Shown piece by piece: positions 30,401 through 36,488 of a DNA stretch of 64,000 nt. Both the position numbers and the translations under genes were made by a program. Source of the stretch: Deltaproteobacteria bacterium (lineage in GTDB: Bacteria; Myxococcota; Myxococcia; Myxococcales; JAHFDP01); the NCBI GenBank assembly GCA_023248955.1, contig JAHFDP010000007.1:20486-84485 (forward strand). The letters run 5' to 3'. How positions within the stretch are numbered: position 1 is the first letter of the stretch; the number at the start of each line of letters is the position of its first letter. Under the pieces are notes generated by a model. The model worked only from the letters and a program-made list of their open reading frames with translations. It did not search any database and was not told the origin of the DNA.

Positions 30401-31781
30401 CATGATCTATTGAATAGCTTCCATCTTTCGTGGTTTGGCCGGTGAGGCTGGTTCCCTCGACGGAGACGGTGGTGCCCGAGATGTCCGCGCCCAGGCCTTT
30501 GTCCTCGAGAAGCACCGAACCGGTCAGCGTTCCGGGTGTGGTGGTGAGTGTCACGGGCGACGGAATCGAAGCGGAATCGGCCACGACAGTCGCGGTGCCG
30601 GTCGTCGGGTGGTAGCCCACGTGCGAGAAGGCGAGGCCGTAAGGGGGCCCGACGGGGACGTTCGAAAATTTGTAGGTGCCGTCGCGATCGGTCAGCGCGG
30701 TGCCGAAGGGATCTTGTGCGAAGCCACCGTCGGTCGTGGCGATACCCGCATCGGTTCCACCGTCGGCATCGCTCGCGGCCACGCCTGCAAAGAGCAGCAC
30801 CTGCGTGCCGGAGTTGTCGCTCTGGCCATCGAGCTTGGCCACGCCGATGATGCTGCCGGTTGCTTGCACGAGCCGCGTGATGCCCACGTCGGCGTTGGCG
30901 CCAGCGGCCACCACCGCGGAGACGTGCTGATCGCGGTAGCCGAGCTTTTGGACCAGCAAGTCGTAGTAGCCCGGCGGTATTCCGGTGAGTGAAAACGCGC
31001 CCTGCTCGTTGGTGATGGCGGGCGAGCTCGTTGTGTAGGGCTTTCCGGAGTGGGTAGTGCCCGTGGCGACCACGGTGACGCCGTCGTTTTTCTGCGGCGA
31101 CGCGGTGAGGATGACCATGCCGGAGACCGAGCCCGGATAGATGGAGAGCGTGACCGTGCCGGCCTGCGTGGTCTTGTTGGCGTCGACGGCGAGGCCCGTT
31201 GCGGAAGCGGATTTGAAATCGGCGTGCGTGAAGGCCAGCGTGTAGCCCGCCTGCTCGGGAACGCCGGTCAGCAGATACGTGCCGTCGGCGCCCGTCAGCA
31301 CCACGTGTGGAGTGCCGACCACGCTGACAGCGATGCCGGTGGAATCGCTTTCGCCGTCGAGCAGCGCCGTGCCGGCGATGGATCCGCGCGAGAGATTGAG
31401 ATGGAAACCGCCGAGGTCGACCGAGTTGGCCGCCGCGTATTGCAGCGGGATGCTCATCGGCGGCTCGCGCACCGTCTCGTAGCCCGCCTTGGAGATGGAC
31501 AGGACGTAATCGCCCGGCAGCACCTCGGCCAAGACGAAGTGGCCATCGGGTCCGGTGCGCGCGGTGACGTTGGCACCCTCGAGCGAAATCAGCGCACCCG
31601 ACTGATCGAAGCCGCCATCGGCCTCGCTCTTCTCCGGCGATTCCAGCGTGACGGTGCCGGTCAGCGTGGCGCGCGCCATGTTGTTTTTGGGCGTGGACGG
31701 GTCGAGGGGATTGTTGGGATCGACCTGCGCCGGGCACGCGGCGAGCACGCTGAGTGCTGCGAAAACAAGGCGACGTGTCAT
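21483..31781 (-). CDS. Giant repeat lipoprotein B (paralogue of A)
   Basis: Encodes 3432 residues from ATG 31781, with the same leader, lipobox (Cys16) and first ~1617 residues as giant A. The shared part holds about 17.5 prealbumin-like repeats. From unit 7 on they alternate between a longer type with 'GSDxNG' and a shorter type. The C-terminal part continues colinearly with A for nine more repeats, then an Ig-like segment (NNIFVYAVDAAQNASG), an FnIII-like segment (PIAGYRVYYG) and a propeller-like region (YAYAVHRDT, YLLAAVD, YAYVGTSTGFCIVD), ending LFRMY. This half is clearly homologous to A but differs at many positions. Probably outer-membrane anchored and surface exposed; ligand unknown. 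Confidence 0.9.
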   Translation of the reverse strand: MTRRLVFAALSVLAACPAQVDPNNPLDPSTPKNNMARATLTGTVTLESPEKSEADGGFDQSGALISLEGANVTARTGPDGHFVLAEVLPGDYVLSISKAGYETVREPPMSIPLQYAAANSVDLGGFHLNLSRGSIAGTALLDGESDSTGIAVSVVGTPHVVLTGADGTYLLTGVPEQAGYTLAFTHADFKSASATGLAVDANKTTQAGTVTLSIYPGSVSGMVILTASPQKNDGVTVVATGTTHSGKPYTTSSPAITNEQGAFSLTGIPPGYYDLLVQKLGYRDQHVSAVVAAGANADVGITRLVQATGSIIGVAKLDGQSDNSGTQVLLFAGVAASDADGGTDAGIATTDGGFAQDPFGTALTDRDGTYKFSNVPVGPPYGLAFSHVGYHPTTGTATVVADSASIPSPVTLTTTPGTLTGSVLLEDKGLGADISGTTVSVEGTSLTGQTTKDGSYSIDHVGAGQHSVAVTRAGYTTGRILVSTLPGEIVALPIITLAVARGAVGGTLAAEGRGDGSGIQVSLTGGPSGESYSALTDASGSFLMQGVRVGSYSLTAKLRAYAIYSSPVFQVQAGLTAQFQSATITLSLLRTGQVSGAALLGTADQSGTTVLLSGSDLNGTAVAQSTSTQKDGSYAFTALPEGTYAAAFSHAGYTASALPPAAVAAGATVQLPSVKLLQAKGDVAGQLLLEGATDHSGIVVSVSSGGATVASATSDSGGNFQLSGLSTLGNPYALISKHKDYTPLSITTFSVAADLSTTVPAAPGTLALIRTARIAGTVSLEGGTSSTGVTAVITGSDLNGAAVNTTGSAASDGTFSFGALVAGQYTLALSKTGFVGNTVTGLSLATGQTLTLPAVQLAISRGGVAGKFLLAGATDHSGTLVAAAGASTLTGADGSFTLGGLSSGTFTVTASHLAFASSTSTAFTVTQGSLAQLGSTTLQPDSSGSLSGLVALEGTSSAAGVTVALAGTTFAGKALTASTTSDTSGNYTFLGLVSGSYGLTFTLTSYAAAQLASMAVAPGVAVVASPITLSIARGSLTGTITLAGHTDASGTVVSIAGATAVTATDGSFSFTGLAVGNYTPVAQHTAYVTATLPAYAVTLGATAHASAVQLALDTTGSVAGTATLEGSSSASGIAVALTGSDVNGTAVTLTAITNSSGSYRVATVPAGTYAVDLSKAGYVGVHSGGLTVTPGLALTVSAAALTISRGSVSGQLLLAGLTDASGTTVAIDGTSLTAVTGTDGTFSIGGIPAGTYTYSARHTGYTNFGSASFTIAQGSQLTVPSTAATMALSSGASITGTVALEGGADPTGVVVSLSGTDQTGAAVTKTTAAAKSGAYSLTALAAGNYAIALSFSGYITTSLAAVSLSVGGTYAEPATTLAIARGTVAGTLTAPGASTNSGTLVQIAGTSLVGTTGQDGSFAIASVPAGKYDLVASRTGYSTFTTATQFTVSLGQTTTLTTAALTIDSSASIAGTCTATGASSPVSALQLAGSDFNGKTITSASSTANNGSFTLLSLPAGSYTVTCTHAGFNSAQSGTITLSQGQQATGTTLALSVATGTLAGSVAFSTGTITGFTADSDLSGIGVALTGPSADLARPLVAVTDSAGNYTFSGVPVSFSAAAYTVAATRRGYNATSTTVTALAGQTVSASALSLIVSSANLSGTVTVPAPAADASGVAVVLSGSAFNGTAFSRNADAATNAAGKYTFTGLPSGQYTMVFSLAGFSSVTVGTAVPVPSSSTPPNLLGPSPTLVRGVGDLVGTLTVSDGGSGATTDASGVTVRVNGADLLGVSYQANTDVTGAFSIRNIPVSPTGASYTVTATKTNYVTATSSAVVTATAIPVTVTGLSLAVNVSTVTGIVSVPSPAADASGVTATLSGSFGGVAWSHSSDAPSAADGTFTFTKVPPGTFTLRLSLAGFDTVVVPGITVAPGASIPIAAQALHRSSGNLYGHVALSANGTGLGFAASDSIGVNVTVTGTGLDGSFGTSSDSNGNWTVAAIPVSITGGSYTVTASKAGFISTIQTATVIASSSTQVADFTLSVAPFTLPGSVTVQGATDSAGVTATLAGIAFNGASYSKAASALTNAAGNYTITSVPAGNYSVTLTKNSSYTPLILTPVVVSPPPASLPTLSGTLLRTTGTFSGHVTPGAGSTGLGISAGDSAGITVAVSDGSLAANFGAVTDSAGNYSIAGIPAPLTPGATYTLNVSKAGFAGANGTGTLTSGLPVTVSDIAITALGNTLTGCVVVPSPATDSSGVTASLSGVAFNGTAYVKSANGTSVTDDSCPGKTGRYTFSNVANGSYTIALTRTAYAALSLSGITVAGAAITLPTATLKRDSGSINGTVAFSAGGTGLTLNSTDRTGATVTVTGNDLVGTWTATTDSSGNFTIASIPANVNAGTYTVTVTKAHYVAAGTASVTVTAGQTITAAGLTLTVDAGGLQATLGLLDFASGTTYTAITASLSGIAFNGAAVSAGNQSTNATTGVATWTSLPPGTYALAASLAGHTSVSLPDIPVSGGHTTPVSANLVDQIAPTDPTITSSRLSPTNATSTTISLSQPSSDATAPANNFVPTSGSGSYQYRVCSPKCAATDPWTSWDGSPLPGVPLVSGKDNNIFVYAVDAAQNASGTSVITVHTESIKPGAPLSVQVDNRNGSARIIWSAPAANGSSLPIAGYRVYYGPIAGTGSSWTEYSGSVASQGPSPIDVGSRHEFVFSGLSNTSPFYVKISAYDTVTDPSPNETNPSSGGLLVNPNLAPMDRAVHMAAPSYTNSMSVQRDTVFISSGSASPYTINAYTYDAYGSLVLHSQPTPFTNAQAKVIVADGRALFAFDPAGAGIDEIDIGDIGNIKLNYATDRTGSRVDHLLPLHRGDVGGTGKSHGIITYKDLGTAKQRIEGFTYYPDHLGIGVQNFTLDLHTQTAPYDVQSAGNHIFTLHRGAGWGSVYIDAYTVAADWKSITYDSGISVADPQGGFNYPVAFVVDWPYVYFSSAGSQLSTATLTSAWTSAVTFSAVSKGGNLSSAADRMFVTGGYLYAVEDPGYGQVAVEAFDLSSPTLPLAAGNYQFNVPQELGYLAGIGSAALAGSNLFLLFKSEASDWVYPYYGNSQGELEVVELGGPRLTLNTDATKPDNYGAGAAQIRGSRAIASITDLNTTTAELVDIDLHTASTTGFGGFTRSATWPSTLGGQVDKAGGMGPMVVAGDYAYAVHRDTATVAIYDVSAPPALGAAIVTSAAAPATITALAVTNDYLLAAVDSSSYFERWDLTNITALVGPTTTSVHTQAGGHGIDVYGRYAYVGTSTGFCIVDYRSTPNPVEMSCVTLGTTVGGVHVDAGKLYLSLDYYASPTIKIYDLSNPTSPSALASAPLTGSQIWQFQRLGPYLLSTQHGSSVFTGLAANDLSQAGQPLIGTSAVRLPLPNVFGVSGPFVVVPEYDRGLVLFRMY

Positions 31782-31886
31782 GTGGGGAGCCTCTCTTTTC
31801 CTGTCCATTTTTTAGCACAGTTGGCTGGCGGACAGCCGTGCGGCGGATCACGTTTAGTCGGCGACTCCGGCCCACACCGTGGGATA
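26929..31886. repeat. 4.96-kb near-identical direct repeat, copy 2
   Basis: Partner of 15708-20665. It covers the promoter and 5' half of giant gene B. The outer boundary at 31886/31887 lies inside the relic reading frame ...YPTVWAGVAD, just before the promoter of the divergent gene at 31911. The inner boundary lies within the codons for repeat unit 18. Confidence 0.93.
31809..31817 (-). promoter_or_regulatory. Extended -10 of giant gene B
   Basis: TGC-TAAAAA on the minus strand, identical to the element before giant gene A because it lies in the duplicated segment. The leader contains GAGAGG before ATG 31781. Confidence 0.45.
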
Positions 31887-31895
31887 TTCAACATA

Positions 31896-31904
31896 TGCTA
31901 AAAT
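31896..31904 (+). promoter_or_regulatory. Extended -10 promoter (TGC-TAAAAT)
   Basis: A very good extended -10 whose last base is 6 nt before the ATG at 31911. There is no Shine-Dalgarno sequence in between, so a leaderless transcript is likely. Confidence 0.6.
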
Positions 31905-31910
31905 GACACC

Positions 31911-32420
31911 ATGTCTGACGATTCCCTTCGCGCGAAAGGCACGTCGTTGCGGCGCGTGCGGATGGTCGAGGGAAAAACCGACGATCAAGGCAAGCGCGTT
32001 TGGCACGCCGGCGAAGGCGTGGATGTGACGACGCACGTCAATTGGTTCGGGCGCGCGTACCGTCAAACGATGACGTTGGAAGGCCGGTTTCTCGAGTGGA
32101 GCAACGATGCGGGCGTCCGCACCGGTCACGAGATCAACAATGGCAAATCCGCGTCGCGCGGCGGAACGCCCACCATTCAGTTTGATTCCGTGCCGGCGCC
32201 GGATGTGTTGCGCGCGGTACAGATTGTGGCCGAGGCGGGAGGCGATGATCGTTATCTGCGCCACCTGGCGGAAGTGGCGAGTGCTGCTTTTGAGGCGGGC
32301 GCGGATGCGTCGACCGATACCGTGACCACGATGGGGGAAATTCCCGCGAATCCGAAGGCGGCTGCACCGGCAGCGAAGAGTGGGTTGCGGGGGTGGTTAA
32401 CTCGCCTTGCCGGTGGGTGA
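31911..32420 (+). CDS. Unknown small protein
   Basis: Encodes 169 residues. No signal peptide or membrane segment is seen. The N-terminal two thirds are compact and polar (VRMVEGKTDDQGKRVWHAGE, DVTTHVNWFGRAYRQTMTLE), with a beta-rich feel; the end is Ala/Pro-rich with a basic C-terminus (GLRGWLTRLAGG). I do not recognise the family. It is divergent from giant gene B and its start is fixed by an extended -10 placed 6 nt upstream. Confidence 0.7.
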   Translation: MSDDSLRAKGTSLRRVRMVEGKTDDQGKRVWHAGEGVDVTTHVNWFGRAYRQTMTLEGRFLEWSNDAGVRTGHEINNGKSASRGGTPTIQFDSVPAPDVLRAVQIVAEAGGDDRYLRHLAEVASAAFEAGADASTDTVTTMGEIPANPKAAAPAAKSGLRGWLTRLAGG

Positions 32421-32457
32421 CTGGACGCGCTGGCGCGCACAGCTTCTCTAGAAACTT

Positions 32458-33208
32458 TTTGCCTGGGCGGCGGCCGGAGCCCGACGGCGTGACGGACGTG
32501 CCTTTGCGGCCGCGGTGACCGGATGCGTGGAGGAGGGTCGGATTCGGGTGGTAGCAAGTCACCGCGGCCGCAAAGGCCCATCCGTCTGCCGTCGGAGGAT
32601 TGATTAGGGTAGGTCGGGAGAGACGTGCTGGGTTGCGAGTTTCAGTGCAGAGGACTTTCGGCCGATCGCCCGCGACGCCGCCAAACGTAGCGCCGTCGTT
32701 CCGCCCTGGCCGACGGGATTTTTTTAGAGGATCGATCAGATTTGGAGTCACGGCGCGGAACGACGGCTGGTTTGGCGACGTCGCGGATTCGTGGGGTGGA
32801 GCTCTCGTGGTTGAGAGGGATCGCGCATTTTGTCAAGATTCGTGATCTTGGTATTTCATCAAGTCCGGCCCGCAGGTCGTCATGGCCGGCCGAAGAGCCG
32901 GCCATCCACGTGCATCGAAATCCTCGTGGATGGCCGGGTCAAGCCCGGCTATGACGGACTGAACGGTGGCCATGACGACTGGCGGGCCGGACTTGATGAA
33001 ATATCAAGATCGCTATCGATTACCCAAACAGCGTTCCATCACCACTCCGAAACCTCCACCACTCGAATCCGCGACGCCGCCAAACCAGCCGTCGGAGGCC
33101 GCCGTGACTCCAAATCTGATCGATCCTCTCTAGAAACCACGTCGGCCAGGGGCCTCCGATGGCGCTACGTCCGTCACGCCGTCGGGCTCCGGCCGCCGCC
33201 CAGGCAAA
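32458..33208. repeat. Nested inverted-repeat block (non-coding)
   Basis: The 825-base gap 32421-33245 carries no convincing gene but several inverted repeats. Outer arms are 32458-32499 and 33167-33208 (42 bases, apparently perfect). Middle arms are 32726-32754/33101-33129 inside a longer imperfect match, and inner arms are 32844-32873/32982-33011; both have their centre at about 32927.5. Central hairpins are 32882-32890/32897-32905 and 32900-32910/32925-32935. The left arm additionally contains a private palindrome, 32500-32519/32558-32577, which shifts the outer centre. TCTCTAGAAAC occurs directly repeated at 32445-32455 and 33127-33137. The look is of palindromes inserted into palindromes. 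Confidence 0.85.
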
Positions 33209-33245
33209 TTTTTTCTAAGGAAGCCCCACGCGCAGCCAGCAGCCC

Positions 33246-33863
33246 CTATTTCTCCTGCACCTTGATCTCTAACCCTGCCCCCTCCCCAAGATGAACCCCT
33301 CCAACAGCCCCATCAGGCAAAGCTTCCCCCTGGCTGGTGTGCGTAATATTCACCCCCATTACCCGCACCACCGCCGGTACATCCTCGTCGCGAATCTTCG
33401 ATCGATCCTCAATGATCACCCGCCGCCCGCTCGAGAACCAGCCGTGCGGCCACGCTCCGGGCCACGGCGCAAACAGCTCGACGGTCACCGCCAACAAAGC
33501 TGACGATCGCACGTCGTCATTCACCCGATCGGGCACGACGCGAATTTGTTTGAAGACCAGCGGCACGCCGTCGGCGGTGACTTTCAAAAACAGCGTCGCC
33601 GTTCGCACGAGATAAGCGGTGAACAATTCCTGCTCTGGCGGCGAAAGATGGCCGTTGGAATCGCGATCGAAGAGCTCGCGCATTGCTTGCGCGTCGGGGC
33701 CGGGATTCACTTCGTAATCAACGAAAGCGCGCACGCCGTTGGCGGAGAGCGTGAAGGCGTCCTTCTTCGGATGAGGAAGATTGTGCGCGCTGACCGCGCC
33801 TGCCGACGCCACGAGAAAGGCGAGGCAGCGCGCTCGGGCCGGACCGTTAGTCCGCACGCGCAT
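33246..33863 (-). CDS. Unknown exported protein with an EF-hand-like loop
   Basis: Encodes 205 residues from ATG 33863, which has AGAAGG upstream and yields a signal peptide (CLAFLVASAGAVSAHN). The mature part contains FDRDSNGHLSPPE, an EF-hand-like calcium loop, followed by a beta-rich region (TLFLKVTADGVPLVFKQIRV; RRVIIEDRSK). It is probably periplasmic. The start overlaps the end of the upstream PIN toxin gene by 17 bases. An N-terminal extension to 33902 would lie in the toxin gene and bury the signal peptide, so it is rejected. Family not recognised. Confidence 0.7.
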   Translation of the reverse strand: MRVRTNGPARARCLAFLVASAGAVSAHNLPHPKKDAFTLSANGVRAFVDYEVNPGPDAQAMRELFDRDSNGHLSPPEQELFTAYLVRTATLFLKVTADGVPLVFKQIRVVPDRVNDDVRSSALLAVTVELFAPWPGAWPHGWFSSGRRVIIEDRSKIRDEDVPAVVRVMGVNITHTSQGEALPDGAVGGVHLGEGAGLEIKVQEK

Positions 33864-34272
33864 CAAAGCCTTCTTTCGAGGCAGTGACGAGCAGCCGATC
33901 ATCGAAACTATAGAACCCCAATCCTTCGGGTCGTCCCTGCGCCCACGTCACCGCTGCAGCAAGCTGGAGCGCATCCGCCGCACGGAGCGCATGGACGCGA
34001 AGTAATCTCCGCGCTTGGCTCTTCACGGCATCCACGTCGAAAACGATGTCGGCAGCGGCGACGAGTTCATCGAGAGATCGCTCTGCTTGGGCGCCACCTT
34101 CATTGGTGAGCAGGCCCTCCCGCACCAGGCGCGCAACAGCCGCCGCTGCTTCGACGGAGGTCATCGTCCAGAGGACCACGTGGGGATCGTTTTCCCAGCG
34201 TTTCTTGGCCAAGTTTGTTTGCGGTTGTCGCACGAGGAGCGGAACGAGGGCCGAGCTGTCCCAAAACTTCAC
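33847..34272 (-). CDS. PIN-domain toxin (VapC-like)
   Basis: Encodes 141 residues beginning KFWDSSALVPLL with the first catalytic Asp. Other conserved acidic positions are in TSVEAAAAVARL, RAADALQLAAA and SFDDRLL, the normal PIN pattern. It should be a ribonuclease toxin cleaving RNA in the cytoplasm. The ATG overlaps the antitoxin stop by 4 bases (ATGA), the usual arrangement for coupled expression. Confidence 0.9.
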   Translation of the reverse strand: MKFWDSSALVPLLVRQPQTNLAKKRWENDPHVVLWTMTSVEAAAAVARLVREGLLTNEGGAQAERSLDELVAAADIVFDVDAVKSQARRLLRVHALRAADALQLAAAVTWAQGRPEGLGFYSFDDRLLVTASKEGFDARAD

Positions 34273-34577
34273 AGGCCCTCCTCTCGCTCTTGGAGAAGCA
34301 CCGCCACGATGTCGCCCTTGGTCTTGGGGGCCTTGGCAACGAGATCGTCGAGCCGTTTGCGCGACAAGGTACTGTGCGCGCGCCGCAGGATGCCTTTGCG
34401 CTCGAGCGCGCTGCGCCGCCGTCCCTCGTCGTCGTCGGTTGCCGCGCTTTCACCCGCCGCCTCGAGGCGTGCCACCACGCGGTTGCGATCGAGCACGAGA
34501 ACGGGTTGACCCTTTTGAACCAGCCGCAAGTAGTGGCTGAGGTGGGACTTGAGATCGCCGATATTAACCTCTTTCAT
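34269..34577 (-). CDS. Phd/YefM-like antitoxin
   Basis: Encodes 102 residues from ATG 34577 (KEVNIGDLKSHLSHYLRLVQ, then PVLVLDRNRVVARLE), a Phd-type N-terminal DNA-binding fold with a basic C-terminal tail. The frame is open to 34607, but the internal ATG fits the family start and is preceded, 6 bases upstream, by CATGAT, a possible -10. Two direct copies of TCATGACCA (34574-34582 and 34585-34593) overlap this promoter and could be the antitoxin binding sites. It neutralises the overlapping PIN toxin. Confidence 0.85.
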   Translation of the reverse strand: MKEVNIGDLKSHLSHYLRLVQKGQPVLVLDRNRVVARLEAAGESAATDDDEGRRRSALERKGILRRAHSTLSRKRLDDLVAKAPKTKGDIVAVLLQEREEGL

Positions 34578-34593
34578 GACCAGATCATGACCA
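34574..34593. promoter_or_regulatory. Direct-repeat operator over the antitoxin start
   Basis: TCATGACCA occurs twice, 11 bases apart (one turn of DNA), covering the start codon and putative -10 of the 34577 antitoxin. Binding by the antitoxin is inferred from family behaviour. Confidence 0.4.
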
Positions 34594-34620
34594 AATTGGA
34601 TGGCCATTGCAAGTCATGAA

Positions 34621-35133
34621 CTATTCAGCGTTCGAAATCCCAGCCAACTTCCACGTTTCTCCGTCGCGCGTCAGATGAAGAAATCGCGCCGCTGCTTGCG
34701 GCCGTCCGTCGCGCGCGGAAAATCCTTCGCGGACTGTCGCCGTTTTCGCGTCGTAGCGCAGCACCCAGTTCGCAGGCGGTGCCGGGCGCGCCACGGCCCG
34801 CACCAAGCGAAGGAGCGACCCGAGGCGCGGTGCCCAGGTTCCGCGCAACAGCTCCACGCCGCCCAGCCCGGAGACGGCCAGCGCGATCTCCTCTTGGCCT
34901 TCGGCGTTCACCTGAACTCCATCCAAAAGACCGCGCGCGGTGAGGTGAACAGCGCATTGCGGCGGATCTCCCGCGCGGTCGACGAATGTCAAGCTCGCGG
35001 GATGAAAATCGCCCGCGGGCCCGGCGAAAATCGCGGGCGGTGCCTGTTGCGCGCGCAAGAGCGCGGCGTCGATCGAACCAGAAGTTGGCGCGCAAGCCGC
35101 GATCAGGACGGCCGCGAAAATGGACAACCGCAC
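34621..35133 (-). CDS. Unknown small lipoprotein
   Basis: Encodes 170 residues with a classic lipoprotein signal peptide (MRLSIFAAVLIAAC, Cys14). The mature part reads like a small beta-sandwich (FHPASLTFVDRAGDPPQCAV; LAVSGLGGVELLRGTW) ending with a segment describing a measured or processed strand pattern (RFLHLTRDGETWKLAGI). It begins 6 bases after the bamD stop, so it is probably co-transcribed with recX-bamD. Family not recognised; an envelope role is suggested by the operon. Confidence 0.75.
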   Translation of the reverse strand: MRLSIFAAVLIAACAPTSGSIDAALLRAQQAPPAIFAGPAGDFHPASLTFVDRAGDPPQCAVHLTARGLLDGVQVNAEGQEEIALAVSGLGGVELLRGTWAPRLGSLLRLVRAVARPAPPANWVLRYDAKTATVREGFSARDGRPQAAARFLHLTRDGETWKLAGISNAE

Positions 35134-35139
35134 GGAACG

Positions 35140-35967
35140 CTACCCGCCAGAGGCGGGAACTTTTTCCTGGAGGTCGCCAGCGAGCAGCGCGGTTGCCGCC
35201 GCTTGATGCGCACTCGCTGGAAACTCCTTCGTGAGCTGCTCCAGCGCTTTTCGCGCGCGCGTCTTGTCGCCCAAATGCACGGCGCAATCGCTCAGCCGCC
35301 ACAGCGCTTCGTCGTCGAATCCGAGGCCGGCATAGTCGCGCACCAGCGCTTCGTAACGGTTGGCGGCGGCGATCCACCTTTCGCGCTTGTAATAAAAATT
35401 GCCGACGTAGTCCTCGTGGTGCGCCAGCCGCGTGCGAATTTCCTTCTGCTTGTCGCGCGCTTCGTCAACCAGCGTGGATTTCGGATAGGCGCCCAAGAAG
35501 TCGTTGAACGAATTGAGCGCCGCTTTCACCTGCGTCTGATCTTTTTCGTGCGCCGGCGGAAAGAGAAAAAAGTCGGACGGCATGTCTTTGTAATAGGAGA
35601 GCGCCGCGCGGTAGGCCGCGTAGTCGACCTTAGCGTGCTTGGGGTGCAGCCGCGCGAAGGCCGCGTAGGCCTCGGCCGCCTCGAGGAAGTGGCCATGCTC
35701 GAAGGAGTCGTCGGCCAAGGCCAGTTCGGCCAGCACCGCAAATTGCGAATAAGGAAACTTGTTGCGGACGTGCTCGAAGTAGCGGCGGGCCTGTAGCGGA
35801 TTGCCGTCTTTCTCCTCCAGCGCGCCCTTGTCGAAAGCCTTCTGGGCGTCGCCCGCGAACTCGGCGGGGAGCGGCTCGTCAGCGGTGCCCACGACTTGGC
35901 CGGCGCCCGCGGCACCCGAGGTGGCGCAGCCGATGGAGGCAAGAATCAGGATGGCGAAAAATTTCAC
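35140..35967 (-). CDS. bamD: Outer-membrane assembly lipoprotein BamD-like
   Basis: Encodes 275 residues. The GTG at 35967 overlaps the recX stop (GTGA) and gives a lipoprotein leader (FFAILILASIGC, Cys14). The mature part is made of TPR-like helical pairs (KAFDKGALEEKDGNPLQARR; LAELALADDSFEHGHFLEAA; FNDFLGAYPKSTLVDEARDK; FYYKRERWIAAANRYEALVR) in the order and spacing of BamD/YfiO. It would sit on the inner face of the outer membrane as part of the beta-barrel assembly machine. A longer frame upstream overlaps recX and lacks a leader. Confidence 0.88.
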   Translation of the reverse strand: MKFFAILILASIGCATSGAAGAGQVVGTADEPLPAEFAGDAQKAFDKGALEEKDGNPLQARRYFEHVRNKFPYSQFAVLAELALADDSFEHGHFLEAAEAYAAFARLHPKHAKVDYAAYRAALSYYKDMPSDFFLFPPAHEKDQTQVKAALNSFNDFLGAYPKSTLVDEARDKQKEIRTRLAHHEDYVGNFYYKRERWIAAANRYEALVRDYAGLGFDDEALWRLSDCAVHLGDKTRARKALEQLTKEFPASAHQAAATALLAGDLQEKVPASGG

Positions 35968-36434
35968 GATTTCTCCACGTCGTCGGGGAGGCCGAGCAGG
36001 CGCTCGATGTGCTGCGTGTCGTGGCCGCGCCGGATTAGGTAGCGCCCCAACTTGCGCCGCGTGGCGAGATCGCTCGGAAGGGGGCCTTTCGTTTTGGCCT
36101 CCAGCGCTCGGCGGCACAGATCTTCGGCCGTCACGCCCACCGCCGCGGAGCGCACAGCCGCGGCGGCGTCCACCTCGTCAAACCCGCTCTGGGCCAGCTT
36201 GCGCGCTGCTAGGTCTATTGAATATCCCTGCGCCAAAAAGAGCCCCGAGCGTGCGCGGGCCAGCGCGTTGTCGTCGAGGTAGCCGAGGTTCTCCGCGCGG
36301 GAAATAGCGTCGGCAATTTCGCCCTCGGCCGCGCCGCTCAACTTGAGCCGCCCGCGAACCTCGGCCGCGCTGTAGGGTCGGGCGGCGAGCAGGCGGACGG
36401 TTCGCTGAAAGGTGCTGTCAGGTGGGCGAGGCAC
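35964..36434 (-). CDS. recX: RecX-family regulator of RecA
   Basis: Encodes 156 residues made of repeated three-helix units (LAARPYSAAEVRGRLKLSG; NLGYLDDNALARARSGLFLA; GYSIDLAARKLAQSGFDEVD; RYLIRRGHDTQHIERLLGL), the hallmark of RecX, which modulates RecA filaments. Length is normal. recA is not in the window; the neighbour bamD overlaps its end by 4 bases. The GC-rich upstream region (36435-36488) shows no obvious promoter. Confidence 0.85.
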   Translation of the reverse strand: MPRPPDSTFQRTVRLLAARPYSAAEVRGRLKLSGAAEGEIADAISRAENLGYLDDNALARARSGLFLAQGYSIDLAARKLAQSGFDEVDAAAAVRSAAVGVTAEDLCRRALEAKTKGPLPSDLATRRKLGRYLIRRGHDTQHIERLLGLPDDVEKS

Positions 36435-36488
36435 GCGGGATTAATACTCGAACGGGCGAAAAAAATCCGGTTGCAGCAAGTTGACCGG

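Noticed and set aside
10157..31781. CRISPR or other short-repeat array
   Set aside because: The periodicity is ~240-310 bases, degenerate, and preserves codon structure; it is protein domain repetition.
34600..35796. Plus-strand open frame of 398 codons
   Set aside because: Antisense to the small lipoprotein and bamD genes, which have leaders and family motifs.
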